The notes under the pieces: model-generated
Databases searched by the model: none
The model's input: only the letters and a program-made list of their open reading frames with translations
What the model was told of the DNA's origin: nothing
Position numbers and translations under genes: made by a program
In this document: in pieces, positions 48,701 through 59,775 of the stretch
Layout: each line of letters begins with the position of its first letter
Position numbering within the stretch: the stretch's first letter is position 1
Assembly: GCA_013396995.1 (NCBI GenBank)
Contig: VWZP01008110.1
Span: forward strand, 445,001 to 509,000
DNA length: 64,000 nt
Source: Dicaeum eximium
Lineage: Eukaryota > Chordata > Aves > Passeriformes > Dicaeidae
Direction: 5' to 3'

Positions 48701-51700
48701 GAAAAGTGCCGAGTTCTTGTCCAAGCTCATTGTTCCTGACCAAAGGTTTTCTTTTATGGACATGTGGGGTCTAGACAATGGATCTGCCCATGGCTGTAGC
48801 AGCTGCTGTGCCCAATCTCTCTTTCATGTCCTACAGATTAATAAAGCTGGTGCTAAATGACCTTGGCTTGAGAGTCATGTGAGCCACAAATGTCTGGTGG
48901 CACATCTGAGACAACTGGGCTGGGCCAGAGCTGTGAACATTCCTTCAGCCATGTCCTCTGGCATCGTGTTCATCACCAGACTGAGCAATCTGAGCTACTG
49001 CAGCTTTCTCCCACCATCTGCAGGGCCTCCTGTGTGAGAAACAGATCCCTCACTCTGCCCTAAATATTCCCCAACAATGCTTTCAGTCAGTACCTCCTGA
49101 GGACTCAGAAGTCAGGCTCTGTAACTCAGTCTCTGTCCATCAAAGAAATTACTTTCTTCATAATTTCCCTTCCCAGGCCTCTTCTCCACATGCAGGTATT
49201 TGAGTCCTCCTGTAGCTGGGCTGGGTTGAGCCAACAACAGCAGGACAATGATGATGAGGTTGGGTTGTTCTGTGGCATTTTATGTTTTCTAGGCACAACA
49301 TCTCCTCTGCAATTGCAGATTTATTAGAAACAAAATTGAATAATGTAAGTGCAATTAGTATTTCCTCACTATTCTTCTTAAGGTAAAGCCATTGGAAGGG
49401 TGGGAATCTAAGGACATTGTGTCTGTTCTTTTCATAAAATCTAGTGCTGACATGGCTACTAAATAAGGATATTTAAAAATATTTACAAGTTATTATTAAT
49501 AGACATGTTACAGACATAAGTAGTAGATAATAGTGTTTCCCTGATAAATCCCCATAAATGTATCTTTTTGTTGCTTTTATGTTTGGGGTTTTTTTTATTG
49601 GCACATTCCTAGTGGCATTTTTCCATTTCAGGAGGAGCAACAAATGTCCAGTTGTTTTTTTGACTAATCTTCAAGAACAGAACTGTGTGGTTGGTGACAG
49701 GAAGGTATCTTACTTTGAATTTTAGTGATGATGATGCCAGTAATAGCAGACAGGTGCTTCAATATCAGTGTCTTTGTACTGACCCTTGGAAACATCCTTA
49801 AAATCGGTGACATTTTTAGCTGTGCTGACTTTCCTTGCCACCTCTTAGTGGTTGGTTTGGTATATCTTCATCCAGGACACATATTCAATGTCACCTTTCT
49901 TTGCCTGTCAGCTCTGTCCCAGCCTGCTCTGATCACATTTACATTGATTAATATGTTGTGCTGAGTAATGAACCCTCCTCAAACTTTGTATAACTGCATT
50001 TGCCCTGCAAATGACAATGGCTCACTTTGACTTCAGACCCAATTCTTTCAGAGATGCATCAAGGTCTTCCTCCCCTTACACTCACAAGAGTAAGTCACTG
50101 ATCTGAAACCAGCAACTTGTGAAACATAGCCCAGATTTTGGCTTTCAACCAGTGTCTTTATTGGAAGATAGCCTAAAATGGGGACAAATTGCCTCAGGGA
50201 AGTTAGTGCAGCCAAGGCCCAGGTTGTTGTAGTTACTTTCTTTTCTGTGGTCAGAATCCCTGTCCTCTGCTCAACATGAGGAGGGTCATGTCCCTCTCCC
50301 TTTTATATCAGGATTTATCAGCAGCAGAGGACCCTCCTTCCAAGAATTATAGTTCTTCATCCTGGTCCTTAAACTGTATTTTAGTGAGAAGGTACCTATG
50401 GAAAACAAGGACATTTTTCATATTCTAACACTTACTCTGCATGCAACAAAAGGGAATTGCATCCCATTTGCCAAGCTCTGTTCCTAGATGCATATTCTGG
50501 TAAAAATCCTTTCTCATCACGCTTTCCTCACATTTTGAAAGTGCTTCAGAAGTGCTGTGGGATCTGCTGGAATGAGGTGTTGTTATTAAAGGTGTGCAGG
50601 TGAAACCATCCATCTTGATTTTCCCCCTTATCCACTGGGGTGGACAATCAAATCTTTTGTCTCTTTGGGGGGTGGAGGGAAGTAATTTTTACTAAATTTC
50701 ACAACAGTAGGCTGAGGAAATTATCTTTCTATTTCTGCTGTGTCTGGCATTCTGCTTTAGTTGGTCTCAGGTAAATTTTAACTCTGCACTCCTGCATTGT
50801 CTTCCTTCCCCAGAAAAATGAATGCCTTGCAGAAACTTGTGTGCTGTTTGAATTTTTGCATGTTTATATGTTCTGTATGAAGTGGTAGCAATGCCTTAGC
50901 CACATAAATCTAAAGAAAACATAAAAAACACCCCAAATCCCTAAATTCAGCCTCAGTATCTGTGCAAGGGATCTGGTGCTATGGAGCTGCTGCACCCCCT
51001 TTGTCTGAGTCTGCTGTGAACAGAAGTTGAGGGCATTACAAATCTTGGGGTGAAATCCATCCTTTCTTGCCAGCTGATGTGTTTTTTCAGCATCAAATGA
51101 TGTGACCCATTGTAAACTTTTCCACACAGATGCCATTACATTTTTGACCATTTCTCATGCTGCATGACAAAGAATTTGTGCTGGTAGCTACCCCCAAATT
51201 CCAGCTGATAATTCCAGGAGGTCTGACAAAGTAGCAGTGCCCTGATGGTTCTAATGCTGCTGGGTGGTGGTGCTGTCCCTCTGCATTTCGGCATGGACAT
51301 GAAACATGGAGCAATTAGCATTTCCTCCTACTGTAGCTTTTAAAGTATTTTTACTTTGCTACTGTATAGTTCATTAAAAAGGGTTTTCAAGCTCCCAGTA
51401 ACAGAATTACTATTGACAATTTCATTAGAAGCATTAATCCAGCACTTTCTAGAAGATCCAGCCTGTCCATCTCCAGTATATTTACAGCTCCTCAGATTCA
51501 TCCCCCTCAAATTCTGAAGGGCCAAACCCACCAGTTTTTGTGAACTGGATTTTAGCCCTGAGTTCCACCAGCCTCAAAGGTTATTGGAGAATTACAGAGC
51601 TGTCAGCTGCCATCTGACTGGTCCCATTGCTGGAAAGATGCTTCATGTGCAGGTGTGCTAAATTTATAATTGCAATTTATAGACAGCAGTGCAGGGCTCA

Positions 51701-52880
51701 GACTGGCAGGTAAACACCAGTGAGCAGCACCGCTTGGGTGGGAGCTGTAAACACGCAAGGAACGGTTTATGAGGGATCAGCAGCTGATTGGGGTCCAGCT
51801 CCTTGGAACAGAACCTCTCTGGGCTCTCCTGTCTCAGCTCTGTCTGCCCAAACAGGCATTGCAGTGTTGGGATGAAGTGCTGCACTCTGACACCCCACGT
51901 GCTCATGTTCTCCTCTGCTTACCATGGCTCAGGGTATCCTCAATAATAAACTCAAATACAATTCAGATAAGGTATTCAGTTTCTAAGTTATTATTGGTAT
52001 TATTGTTGGATTTACAGGCTGTTTGCCAGGAGGCCTTTACTCTAGGACAAGAATAACGGTGGAAAACCAGAAAAGGAAAAAATCCTCCCCCTCTGATCCC
52101 AAAATCATCCCTGTGTGGCAACGTCTTGTTCGGGGAGACTTTCCAACTTGGATTAGGACACAGCAATAGGAGAGTTATGCTTTTCCTATAAGGCAGTTTG
52201 TATGTGAGCTTCTGAAAGCTTGGATCTTTGCAAAAAAAGTTTTCTGAGTCATTTAGCAGCACTTTTCCGGGTTGGTTTAGATGGGAAACATTTCAGGGGT
52301 ATTATGTAAAACAGGAACAATCCAGCAAAGCATATGAGAAACAGGGGTGAAATCTTGGCCCCAGTGATGAGGAAAACACAGTCTGGAATCAAATCAGGTC
52401 CCTTCAGACCCCGAAATGTATTTATTTGATGTTTGGAGATAACATCAATGTGCTGTTTGTACTTGCTGGAAGGATAAAATTGGCATAAAAAGGAAGATCT
52501 TTCAGAAAGAAGTTGACAGCTCATGCAATATTTCTATTTAACACAGGGTAAAGGAGATCAGGATTAATTTGGTGTTCTGTCAACTTCCACAAACACTCCC
52601 TAGCTGAAGCATGGTGTGTTTTCATTTAGGGTGGATTTGCATTGGTGTTAAACAGGATGTTGGAATCCACCAGACAGAGTCTGGGAGAGAAGCATTTAGT
52701 TTCAATTGTGTTTTTCAGTGTTTTGAACTGAATGGTTTCTAGCTCCAGCTCTCACATTAAGACTAATTTTGTTGCACGTTGATACTCTAGAAAGAGTTCC
52801 ATGGAAACACTTTTGAAAAATTGTTATATTTGACCAAGAAGGGGAAAAAACCCAAACCAAGAAACTAACACCCCACCTGA
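45721..52880. other. unique non-coding DNA, no gene recognised
   Basis: Over 7 kb without a recognisable gene, RNA or transposon. A POU-like inverted repeat at 47480 is listed separately. A plus-strand splice pair (AATTCTTTCAG ... CAAGA|GTAAGTC) brackets 50052-50089 and is considered weak. Open frames stay below about 100 codons. Confidence 0.5.
47480..47500. promoter_or_regulatory. inverted POU/octamer-like site pair
   Basis: TGCAAATGCAGATATTTGCA has inverted TGCAAAT and ATTTGCA arms separated by 6 bp. With the next base, the right arm is a perfect octamer, ATTTGCAT. Paired octamer half-sites are known to recruit POU-factor dimers. Binding here is inferred. Confidence 0.35.
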
Positions 52881-53130
52881 AAATCCGCTGTTATAATTGG
52901 AGTGTCATTTGAGTGTAAGTCAGTGCTTTCAACAGGTGCCCCTCATTAGAGAGAAACCAATCCTGGGCTCTGGAAGCAAAGCCAAGCCCTCGGCAGGGCG
53001 GGCTAGGCCAGTGTAATCCTGATTTTCAGCCTTATCAGAGTGGGTTTAGTTATCTAATTGGGCATGATACTTAGTTGATGAGTTTGTAATTAATTAGGTT
53101 TTATTTAGAAGTCACTCTGTAGAGTTTTGT
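52881..53130. other. candidate conserved non-coding block
   Basis: Repeat-free block with TTATAATTGGAG, GTTATCTAATTGGGC and GTAATTAATTAGG homeodomain-type motifs, and retained CpGs near 52885, 52990 and 52998. Candidate enhancer by texture. Confidence 0.35.
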
Positions 53131-54604
53131 TCCTCAGTTTTCTACAAATGAAATGATGGAAAGCTAGATTTGATTTTTAGACTTTCTCCAGCTGGAATGA
53201 GCTGATCTTCACCCAAAAGTCCTTTGTCTTCCACCAGTAGCTCCATGGAGAACTGAGAGGCTCTTCTCCAAAGGAAAGTTTATGTCTTCTATGGAAGTTT
53301 CTCAGGATTGTCTGTTGGTTACACTGTGTGGTGCATATTACTGGAAGATTTATGCTGAGTTTGTATCTGGCTTTGCTTTGGAAATTAAAGGCACATCAGC
53401 AAAAGCCATGGAGTTAAATATGTCTGTTTTTAATGAAGGAAACAAATGTATTGATAAGACATTAGGAAAGAACTTAATGCTGGGGAGAAAAGAAGTTCTC
53501 TATTTCCAAAGCCAACAAAGGATATTATTTTGGCTTTCAACATTTTGAGAAGTCATGTGTTTGTGTTTTAGCAGTGGGATTGCAAAGTGCCAGAAAACAA
53601 TTCCTTACCTAAGCTTATCTCTTGGTTTGTTGGTTTTTTTTTATGTAAATTGCTAAATGGTGCTTTGAGATGAGGCAGTGCCCTGTTTTACAGAGGTGCT
53701 GTAGGGCTGAGCAGAGAAGTCTAGTGTTTCTGCTTTAGGGCCGTGGCTGATGGAATGCAGGGGAGAGAGAAAATGGCCATAATGTCAGCGTGGAGAAGGG
53801 GGTTGCTGACACTAAGTCCTAACACAGTCCCAGTTTTGTAGCTGCAAACTGGGGGCAAATTGATGCTTTCTTTTGACTCTACAGACTGAGGTGAAAATTG
53901 TGGATGTTTTTAGCTGGAATATGTTAGAAAATCTCTTGGTCAAAATAATTGTGGTTGTTTAGTTTAGAAGGAATTAGTTTGTGAGAGGCACTTGAATAGT
54001 CTTAAAGCATGAAAGGTTACAAGGCAATCGTTATTCTCCATATTCACCAAGTGTTGAACAAGAAATAATTGACTTGATTATGAGCAAGGTTAATTTTTTT
54101 TTTTTTTGGGTAATTATTTTTAGTGTAGATGCAAACTCCCTAACCATGGGGATGAGCTGCTGAGAGCAATTGTATAACCTTGCAATTAGAGGTATTAAAT
54201 AACAAGATGGAAAAACACCTGTTTAAAAATCATGCAGATACACCTGAACCTGATTCAGGACCTGAGGAGGGACTCTCCAGTCTCAGGATCCTTTCCAGCT
54301 TGCTGTTCCTGTGGTTTTGCAAACAGTCTTCAATTTTGTGGTAAAGAAGTTAAAATGGTGACTGTTTTTAGCAGTATTTATTTTATTTGTTCACATAGTC
54401 CTTCATCCCTGGATTTATTGGAAGAAATTCCAAACCTAGCAGGAATTTTTAAAGAATTATGGTACTTTTGTTTTGGCTAAACTTTGCCAGGCTTTCTGAG
54501 CTGGCTGAATTAAGAGAGAGAGAAACTGCTTGTCTCAGAATCACTGAATAGGTAACACCTGTGGGTGGCTGCAGCTGGAAGTAAAGACTCACAATTCTAG
54601 GCAC

Positions 54605-54620
54605 TTTTTTTTTTTTTTTT
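54605..54620. repeat. T16 homopolymer
   Basis: Sixteen T residues (A16 on the minus strand). The minus-strand sequence before it has an open frame of about 60 codons but no AATAAA and no recognisable gene, so a retrocopy tail is not supported. Confidence 0.85.
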
Positions 54621-55499
54621 GGACCCGGTGTTCTTCAAAACAAAAACAGAGTCTGAGGCATGTAATCCTAAGAATTTCTTGCATATCCCTGTTTTTCCCT
54701 CCTGTTTGAGGAAGAGTTTGCTGTTCTTTACATAATGATGGTCTGGATCCCTCTGTTCCCAATTGAATGTCCCACTCACAGATCTTGGAAGCCCGGTGGG
54801 AACTTGACTTTAATTTGTCTCATACTGTCCCTTACTGAACCACCACAAAGCAAAAATATGGTTGAAAATGAGGAAAATCAGGGAAGCAAGTTGCAGTTTA
54901 TTTGTGGTTTTTTTCAGGTGTTATATCTTTTCCCAAAAAAACCACTTTGTGCCCATATCTGGAAGATTTGCTCACTGCTTAAACAGTGGCACAGAATATT
55001 TCTACAGCAATAGGGTGGTGAATGCACTGAACTTGTGTCCCAGTCTGATTAAAAAATCACTTTATGGAGACTATTTCTGCCTCTTGGTTTGTTTTGTTAT
55101 TTTCCTACCTGTAAAAACAGAGTTCAGTCATTGAGGCCAAATGCATTGAGTAGTTGTGTATCATGTGTTACTGTTATTTGTAAATCAACTCAATTTTAAG
55201 ATTCAGAAGGTAAATAATTAATGTTAAATGTTGGGCATGATGAGGTTGGTTCTGCAAGTTTTTGGATGTGTCTAAGTATTAAAAATATTTGTTATTAAAA
55301 AGGAGGGTTAAGGAATTTATTCACTGCACAAAACTTTGCTTTACTACTTTATTTTTTTCCAATGGTATATCAGTAATGATTAATTGTGCTTCATATAGAA
55401 AAAAACAGCCTTAAAGATTTCATGTGTTTTCCAGCTTTATTAGTTTTTTATTCCATGACTGGACTCTTGCTCTAAATGCAGTTTCTCACCTTTTTAACT

Positions 55500-55511
55500 G
55501 GGGGGGGGGGG
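55500..55511. repeat. G12 homopolymer
   Basis: Twelve uninterrupted G residues followed by AGG. It is the second long G run in the window, this one resolved by the assembly. Confidence 0.9.
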
Positions 55512-57159
55512 AGGAACACCCCACAAGTCTTTTAAGTTACAAATGTGAAACCAAACATTTTGATCGATACTTTGTTTATATTTTCTCAATGGAAAATTTG
55601 TCTGACGCTTTTCTGTTCCTGCAAAAAACAAATTTTATGGTACAAATTCTGTAACAAAGCTGGGAAAAGTTTCATTCCAAGTCCTCTGACCATTACTAAT
55701 GAAAAAAACCACAGTCTTTGTTTGCTCTTGTTTGTAGAGAAATTCTGCTGTATTTTAACCTCATTCCCATCTTTCAGCCAAAGCTCTTGGCAAAAGGCAC
55801 CTACTGCTTTGAAACTGCATTGTGAAGTGGGATCAACATCTCCATAGGCAGTTCTCCATCAGTACAACATGAATATAATTTTTAATAGTCCATTTTATCA
55901 CTGGTCTTATTTGCAGCCCTGCTGCTCCATAATTAGGGATGATCTGTGCTGCAGAAATTTAGACTCCAAATTTTACCTCATCCTTGGTGCAGCATTCTTC
56001 TTTGTTGCCTGTCCTATATGTGCTGGAAAGGTCTGGTGAGGAAAGTCCAGAAAGAAAAGCAGATAACCAAGGAGTTCACAATCAGACGCAGATTTAATGT
56101 GTGATATGTACACAGTTGCTTCATGTAAATGGGTTATTCCTCCCTTACACTCCCAAAGCTGACTCTTCCCAAGCTTTCCCTGTCCCACAGCACCTCAAGG
56201 CCTGGCTGCAGGTGTTGCCTGGTCCCTGCTGGGGTCAGGTAGGATCAATAAGCCCTGCAGCATCTCCCCCCATTTCCATGTTCTCAGATCTGTTCCTGTA
56301 CCTGTATCAGCTGATCTTTGAGCCAGCAGACAATTCCCTGTTCCAGTTGTTGTTTGCTGCCTGTGTTGGGGTGTGATAGGAGCACTCTTACATCTGTACG
56401 TGTTAATCTGCCCTGTGCTGAGCCATGCACCTGGGTGGCCTTGTCATCCACAATCAGTGTCAGCCTTCCCTGTGCTAGTGTTTGGGCTGAAATAATCATA
56501 TTTTACTTCTTGGAGACATTGCTTTGCAGCAGACCATGGAATGTCAAGTGGACGTTATAATTTGTTTGGTCCTGCTCCTGGGGCACCTTAAAAGTTTGGC
56601 TGTTTATTGAAAAATCCAAAATCCACTTCCTTTAGGTGAGGAGATAAATTAGATTTTTTTTTTTTTTACTATCAGAAAGTGTGATACGAGGCTTCTTGCA
56701 TATTGCAGTGACTGAAAAAATAAAGCACTTTGTTAGCTTATGTTTAGAATATATCAATTGAGTTTGGATACAAATTGCTTACACTTTTTTGCTTTAGAGG
56801 TGACTGAAAGTCTCATAGTCCCACATTTCAGGGAGGAGGGATATAAAAGGGAACTGTTGCTCTCATAATGTTTGCTTATATCCATGTTTTTTCTGTGTTG
56901 AAAGATGAAAAAGATAAAAGGGAAGGCATTATTTATGAAATGCAGACTTTCCATATACCAGCAGTTATAAATTTGGCTTAAACAACAGGTGAGGGATCAG
57001 TAATTTTCATTTTATTGACATGCTTTACACATATTAACTTGTTTTCTAGCACAGAAATGTTCTAGATGTGCAATTTCTGTTGTAGTTTCTAGAGCCTGGA
57101 ATTGCTCACAGCAATTAATTGTCCCTAGATTTAAGTCGGAGAGTCTTTTTTGATTTGTA

Positions 57160-57760
57160 GAGCAAAAGAATTTAAAGGAAAAAAAAAAAGAGCTTTTATT
57201 TGAAAATCTGGGGTTTTTTTAGTTAAATTTGTCATAGGCTCATGACTGATCTATAGGTAGTTGCTTGTCCTAGAAACCATCATGGTTACTAAATATATAG
57301 AATTTGAACAAAAAAATCAAGGTTGTGCTGAAATGAATGTAGTTAAAATTCAGAAAGAGAGATTCCTTAATTAACTTAATAAAATTACTAATGGAAGAAT
57401 TTTAACTGCTAAATTTAATTTACTTGTCAAGATATCAAGCTACAAAGAGGAGGGAAGAGTGGAAACTCTGCTTTCCATTATGATGTGCTCTGTTATAGAA
57501 TAAATTTGCTTAAAATGAAATATATCACAAAAAGCCATCAATGACATCTTAATTTGGAACAGCCAGTTGAAAAGTAATTAGACTGTGAAGCAATCAGTTC
57601 TAGTAAATCAGTGTTTCCCTTTACATAAACATACGTTTTGCTATTTATAAATAGGAGAGACTTCCAGAGTCTCAAGTAGCAAGGACTTTGTGTTTCTACT
57701 GTATGTGTGTTCTATTTTACATCACAAAACTGTCAAAATGAATTGAGGCTTGATTGGGAA
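57160..57760. other. candidate conserved non-coding block
   Basis: AT-rich, repeat-free sequence with many homeodomain-like cores (CTTAATTAACTTAAT near 57366, AAGTAATTAG near 57573) and the MEF2-like palindrome at 57641. Texture suggests an enhancer. Not tested. Confidence 0.35.
57641..57654. promoter_or_regulatory. palindromic MEF2-like site
   Basis: CTATTTATAAATAG is a perfect 14-bp palindrome. It is close to the MEF2 consensus CTA(A/T)4TAG with four extra central A/T bases, and contains TATAAAT. Function is inferred. Confidence 0.35.
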
Positions 57761-58555
57761 TTGATCCAGGGAAATGCTGGAGCAGAGGTTTCATTTTAAC
57801 CATTCCCTTTAAGAACATGACTCCATGGGGCCTCCTGTTCCCATTGACAGAGGTTCATCTGTGATGGCAGATTGTCTTTCAAAATTAGCATAAACCCACT
57901 TCCAGGAAAGTCAAAAACTGGAAACACTGGGAAAAAATTCACCTTAAAGATTCAAGTTGTCTATTCTTGCATTTATCCTTCTAAGACGCTTAGTTTGGTT
58001 GGCCATGAGTGAATCCCATATTCCAGGGACAAGATATTTTCCTATGGAAAGGCAGCTCAGCTGACCTGTTCTGCCTGGAGTTTAAAGTTGGTGTTATGGG
58101 ATCTGATCAATGCCAGGAACTTCACTCCCAAATGGAGCTGTGTGAATGGAAACTATTAATTTTACTTTTCTGAGGGGGGATGCTTGTGGCAAGGGAGGAA
58201 GGAAGAATTCTGCTCCAGAATCACAGAAATTTTGGAAATAAAGTGGGAAACTTCTATGCTTTAATTTTTACCAAGAAGTTATTAACCTTTTAAACCATAC
58301 CAGAACAACAGAGCATTGAGTGAAATTTGAAATTGAACAAAATAAATTATTGCATACATGACACAGGATTCCTGGTACAGCTCAGATCCTCATTGGTGTG
58401 AACTAATTTGGTGTTTTCCTCATAGTAAAATATTTGAGCTCCATAGATGTGCTGCAGCTGTGGTCTGGGTGCCAACACTGAGGTGGGAAAACACTTATTC
58501 CATTTGCATTAGTGCTTGGGGCAGGGGTCTGTAAATGTTAGAGGTACTTGTGGGC
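57761..58555. other. unique non-coding DNA, nothing recognised
   Basis: No exon, RNA or repeat was recognised. Confidence 0.5.
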
Positions 58556-58815
58556 GCTCTGGGAAGTGAGTTAGACCAGCATTAAATGATGTTACTCAAT
58601 GTGCTGAGAGGGAATACCCGAGGAAGTAAAGCAGGAAAGTGACACCTGTACTGAAAACTGAATTCATCAAAGTCCTTTCAGATAGGAGTTTCTCTTTCTG
58701 CCAGGCGGCCCATGAGTTGAAAGTTTGTCTTCCATAATTTAAGAGCAATTTACCTGAGAAATCATAACTGCCGCGCTTTTCAGAGGCGGATTTTGGCTTT
58801 CCCAACCAGGCAAAA
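58556..58815. other. candidate conserved non-coding block
   Basis: Repeat-free block with retained CpGs (58617, 58705, 58771, 58773 and 58786), unusual for the area, and TCCATAATTTAAGAGC. A minus-strand open frame of 93 codons overlaps it, with a possible donor (TTTCTCAG|GTAAAT). No known protein was recognised, so I favour a regulatory or constrained intronic element. Confidence 0.3.
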
Positions 58816-59251
58816 TAAAGCTCTGTTTGTCTTTGAAGCTGAATTTGACTGGATGTGGTCCCCCCTGCTGTCCCCATCCCTCACCAAGGCAGTACCTTGG
58901 AAGAAATGCCAGTGGCATAACTTAGAGCAGTGCTCGGAATGCAGCCTGGGATTAGAGCAGCTTCATATGCTGTGCCTGCACACAGCTTAGGTGCAACAAA
59001 GTGTGCAAGCTCTTTAAGCCCAAACTTATTATTCAGAGTGTACAATTGTAAAGGAAAGCATTACAGTTTAACACAAGGCTCTTGGGAATGTGCTTTCAGT
59101 AAATATGCTGTTTATAAAGCAGCTTTTTTACAAGCAGCAAGTTTATTATTAATTCTAATTTCATCTCTTTGGTTTTAAATGCATATATTTTTACTGGTGA
59201 TTTCGGAATTTAAGCTGGAGGCTTCAATTAGTGAAAATGCAGCATGTTCTG

Positions 59252-59775
59252 TTAATTGTTGTGAGTGTTTCTTCTGAAAACTTTTATTGTTGAATGTACT
59301 TTGGCTTTTCTGTCCCTGGGAAATAATCCTTTGATGTACATCTCTGTATATTTCTTAGTGGAGGTCTGCACCTGGTGGTAGTGCACAGATTTTTTGCCTT
59401 TAATCTGTTTAGACCAGAAACCCTTTAGTTTGGGATCACAAAAATCAAGCTGTTCCTTTAGTTCAGGAAAGCTGTTGGTTCCCTTAGTCAGCAGTTGAGC
59501 TGCATCTGCAGCAAGTTTCGCTTTTTGGAGGCAATAGTGATGAGTTGCTCCAACTCCTGGAGCAGGAGAGGCTTTACTGAGCAGAGAGGATGTGCAGGCA
59601 AGGATGCCATCCCTAATTACTGTCTGCTGAAGGGCTGTGCTCTCCAGATTCTCTATTATGTGAAAATAAAAACCTCCAGCTTTAAAGATGAATTGGTAAC
59701 GGTTCAATACAGAATCTGCTGTTTCTGGACTGTGCTCTTTGGGAGTTCTCACCGCTTTTTCCCTTAATAAACTTG
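59252..59775 (-). other. long open frame of unknown nature, possible exon or retrocopy
   Basis: The minus strand is free of stops for about 175 codons. The first in-frame start-like codon is GTG (59752); the only ATG in frame is near the 3' end, so this cannot be a complete ordinary CDS. The implied peptide has a balanced, protein-like composition (stretches such as RYQFIFKAGGFYFHIIENLE and ELKEQLDFCDPKLKGF), but I recognise no family. The acceptor region upstream has a poor pyrimidine tract. An AATAAA sits just before the stop, near 59283. Options are an internal or terminal exon, a decayed retrocopy, or chance. By stop frequency, a run this long is expected only about once in several windows of this size. 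Confidence 0.2.

Larger units (their letters stand above)
53131..57159. other. unique non-coding DNA with homopolymer runs
   Basis: No gene was recognised. T runs occur near 54093-54106 and 56656-56668, T16 at 54605-54620 and G12 at 55500-55511. A near-chance donor, AACAACAG|GTGAGG, lies near 56988 (plus) with a poor acceptor. Confidence 0.5.

Noticed and set aside
50052..50089. Plus-strand 38-nt splice-bounded segment
   Set aside because: Modest acceptor, no conserved context, and the only plus-strand candidate. Judged chance.
54535..54600. CR1-like 3' end (CAGAATCACTGAATAG ... CAGCTGGAAG)
   Set aside because: A short resemblance to the CR1 terminus only, with no further consensus beyond it.
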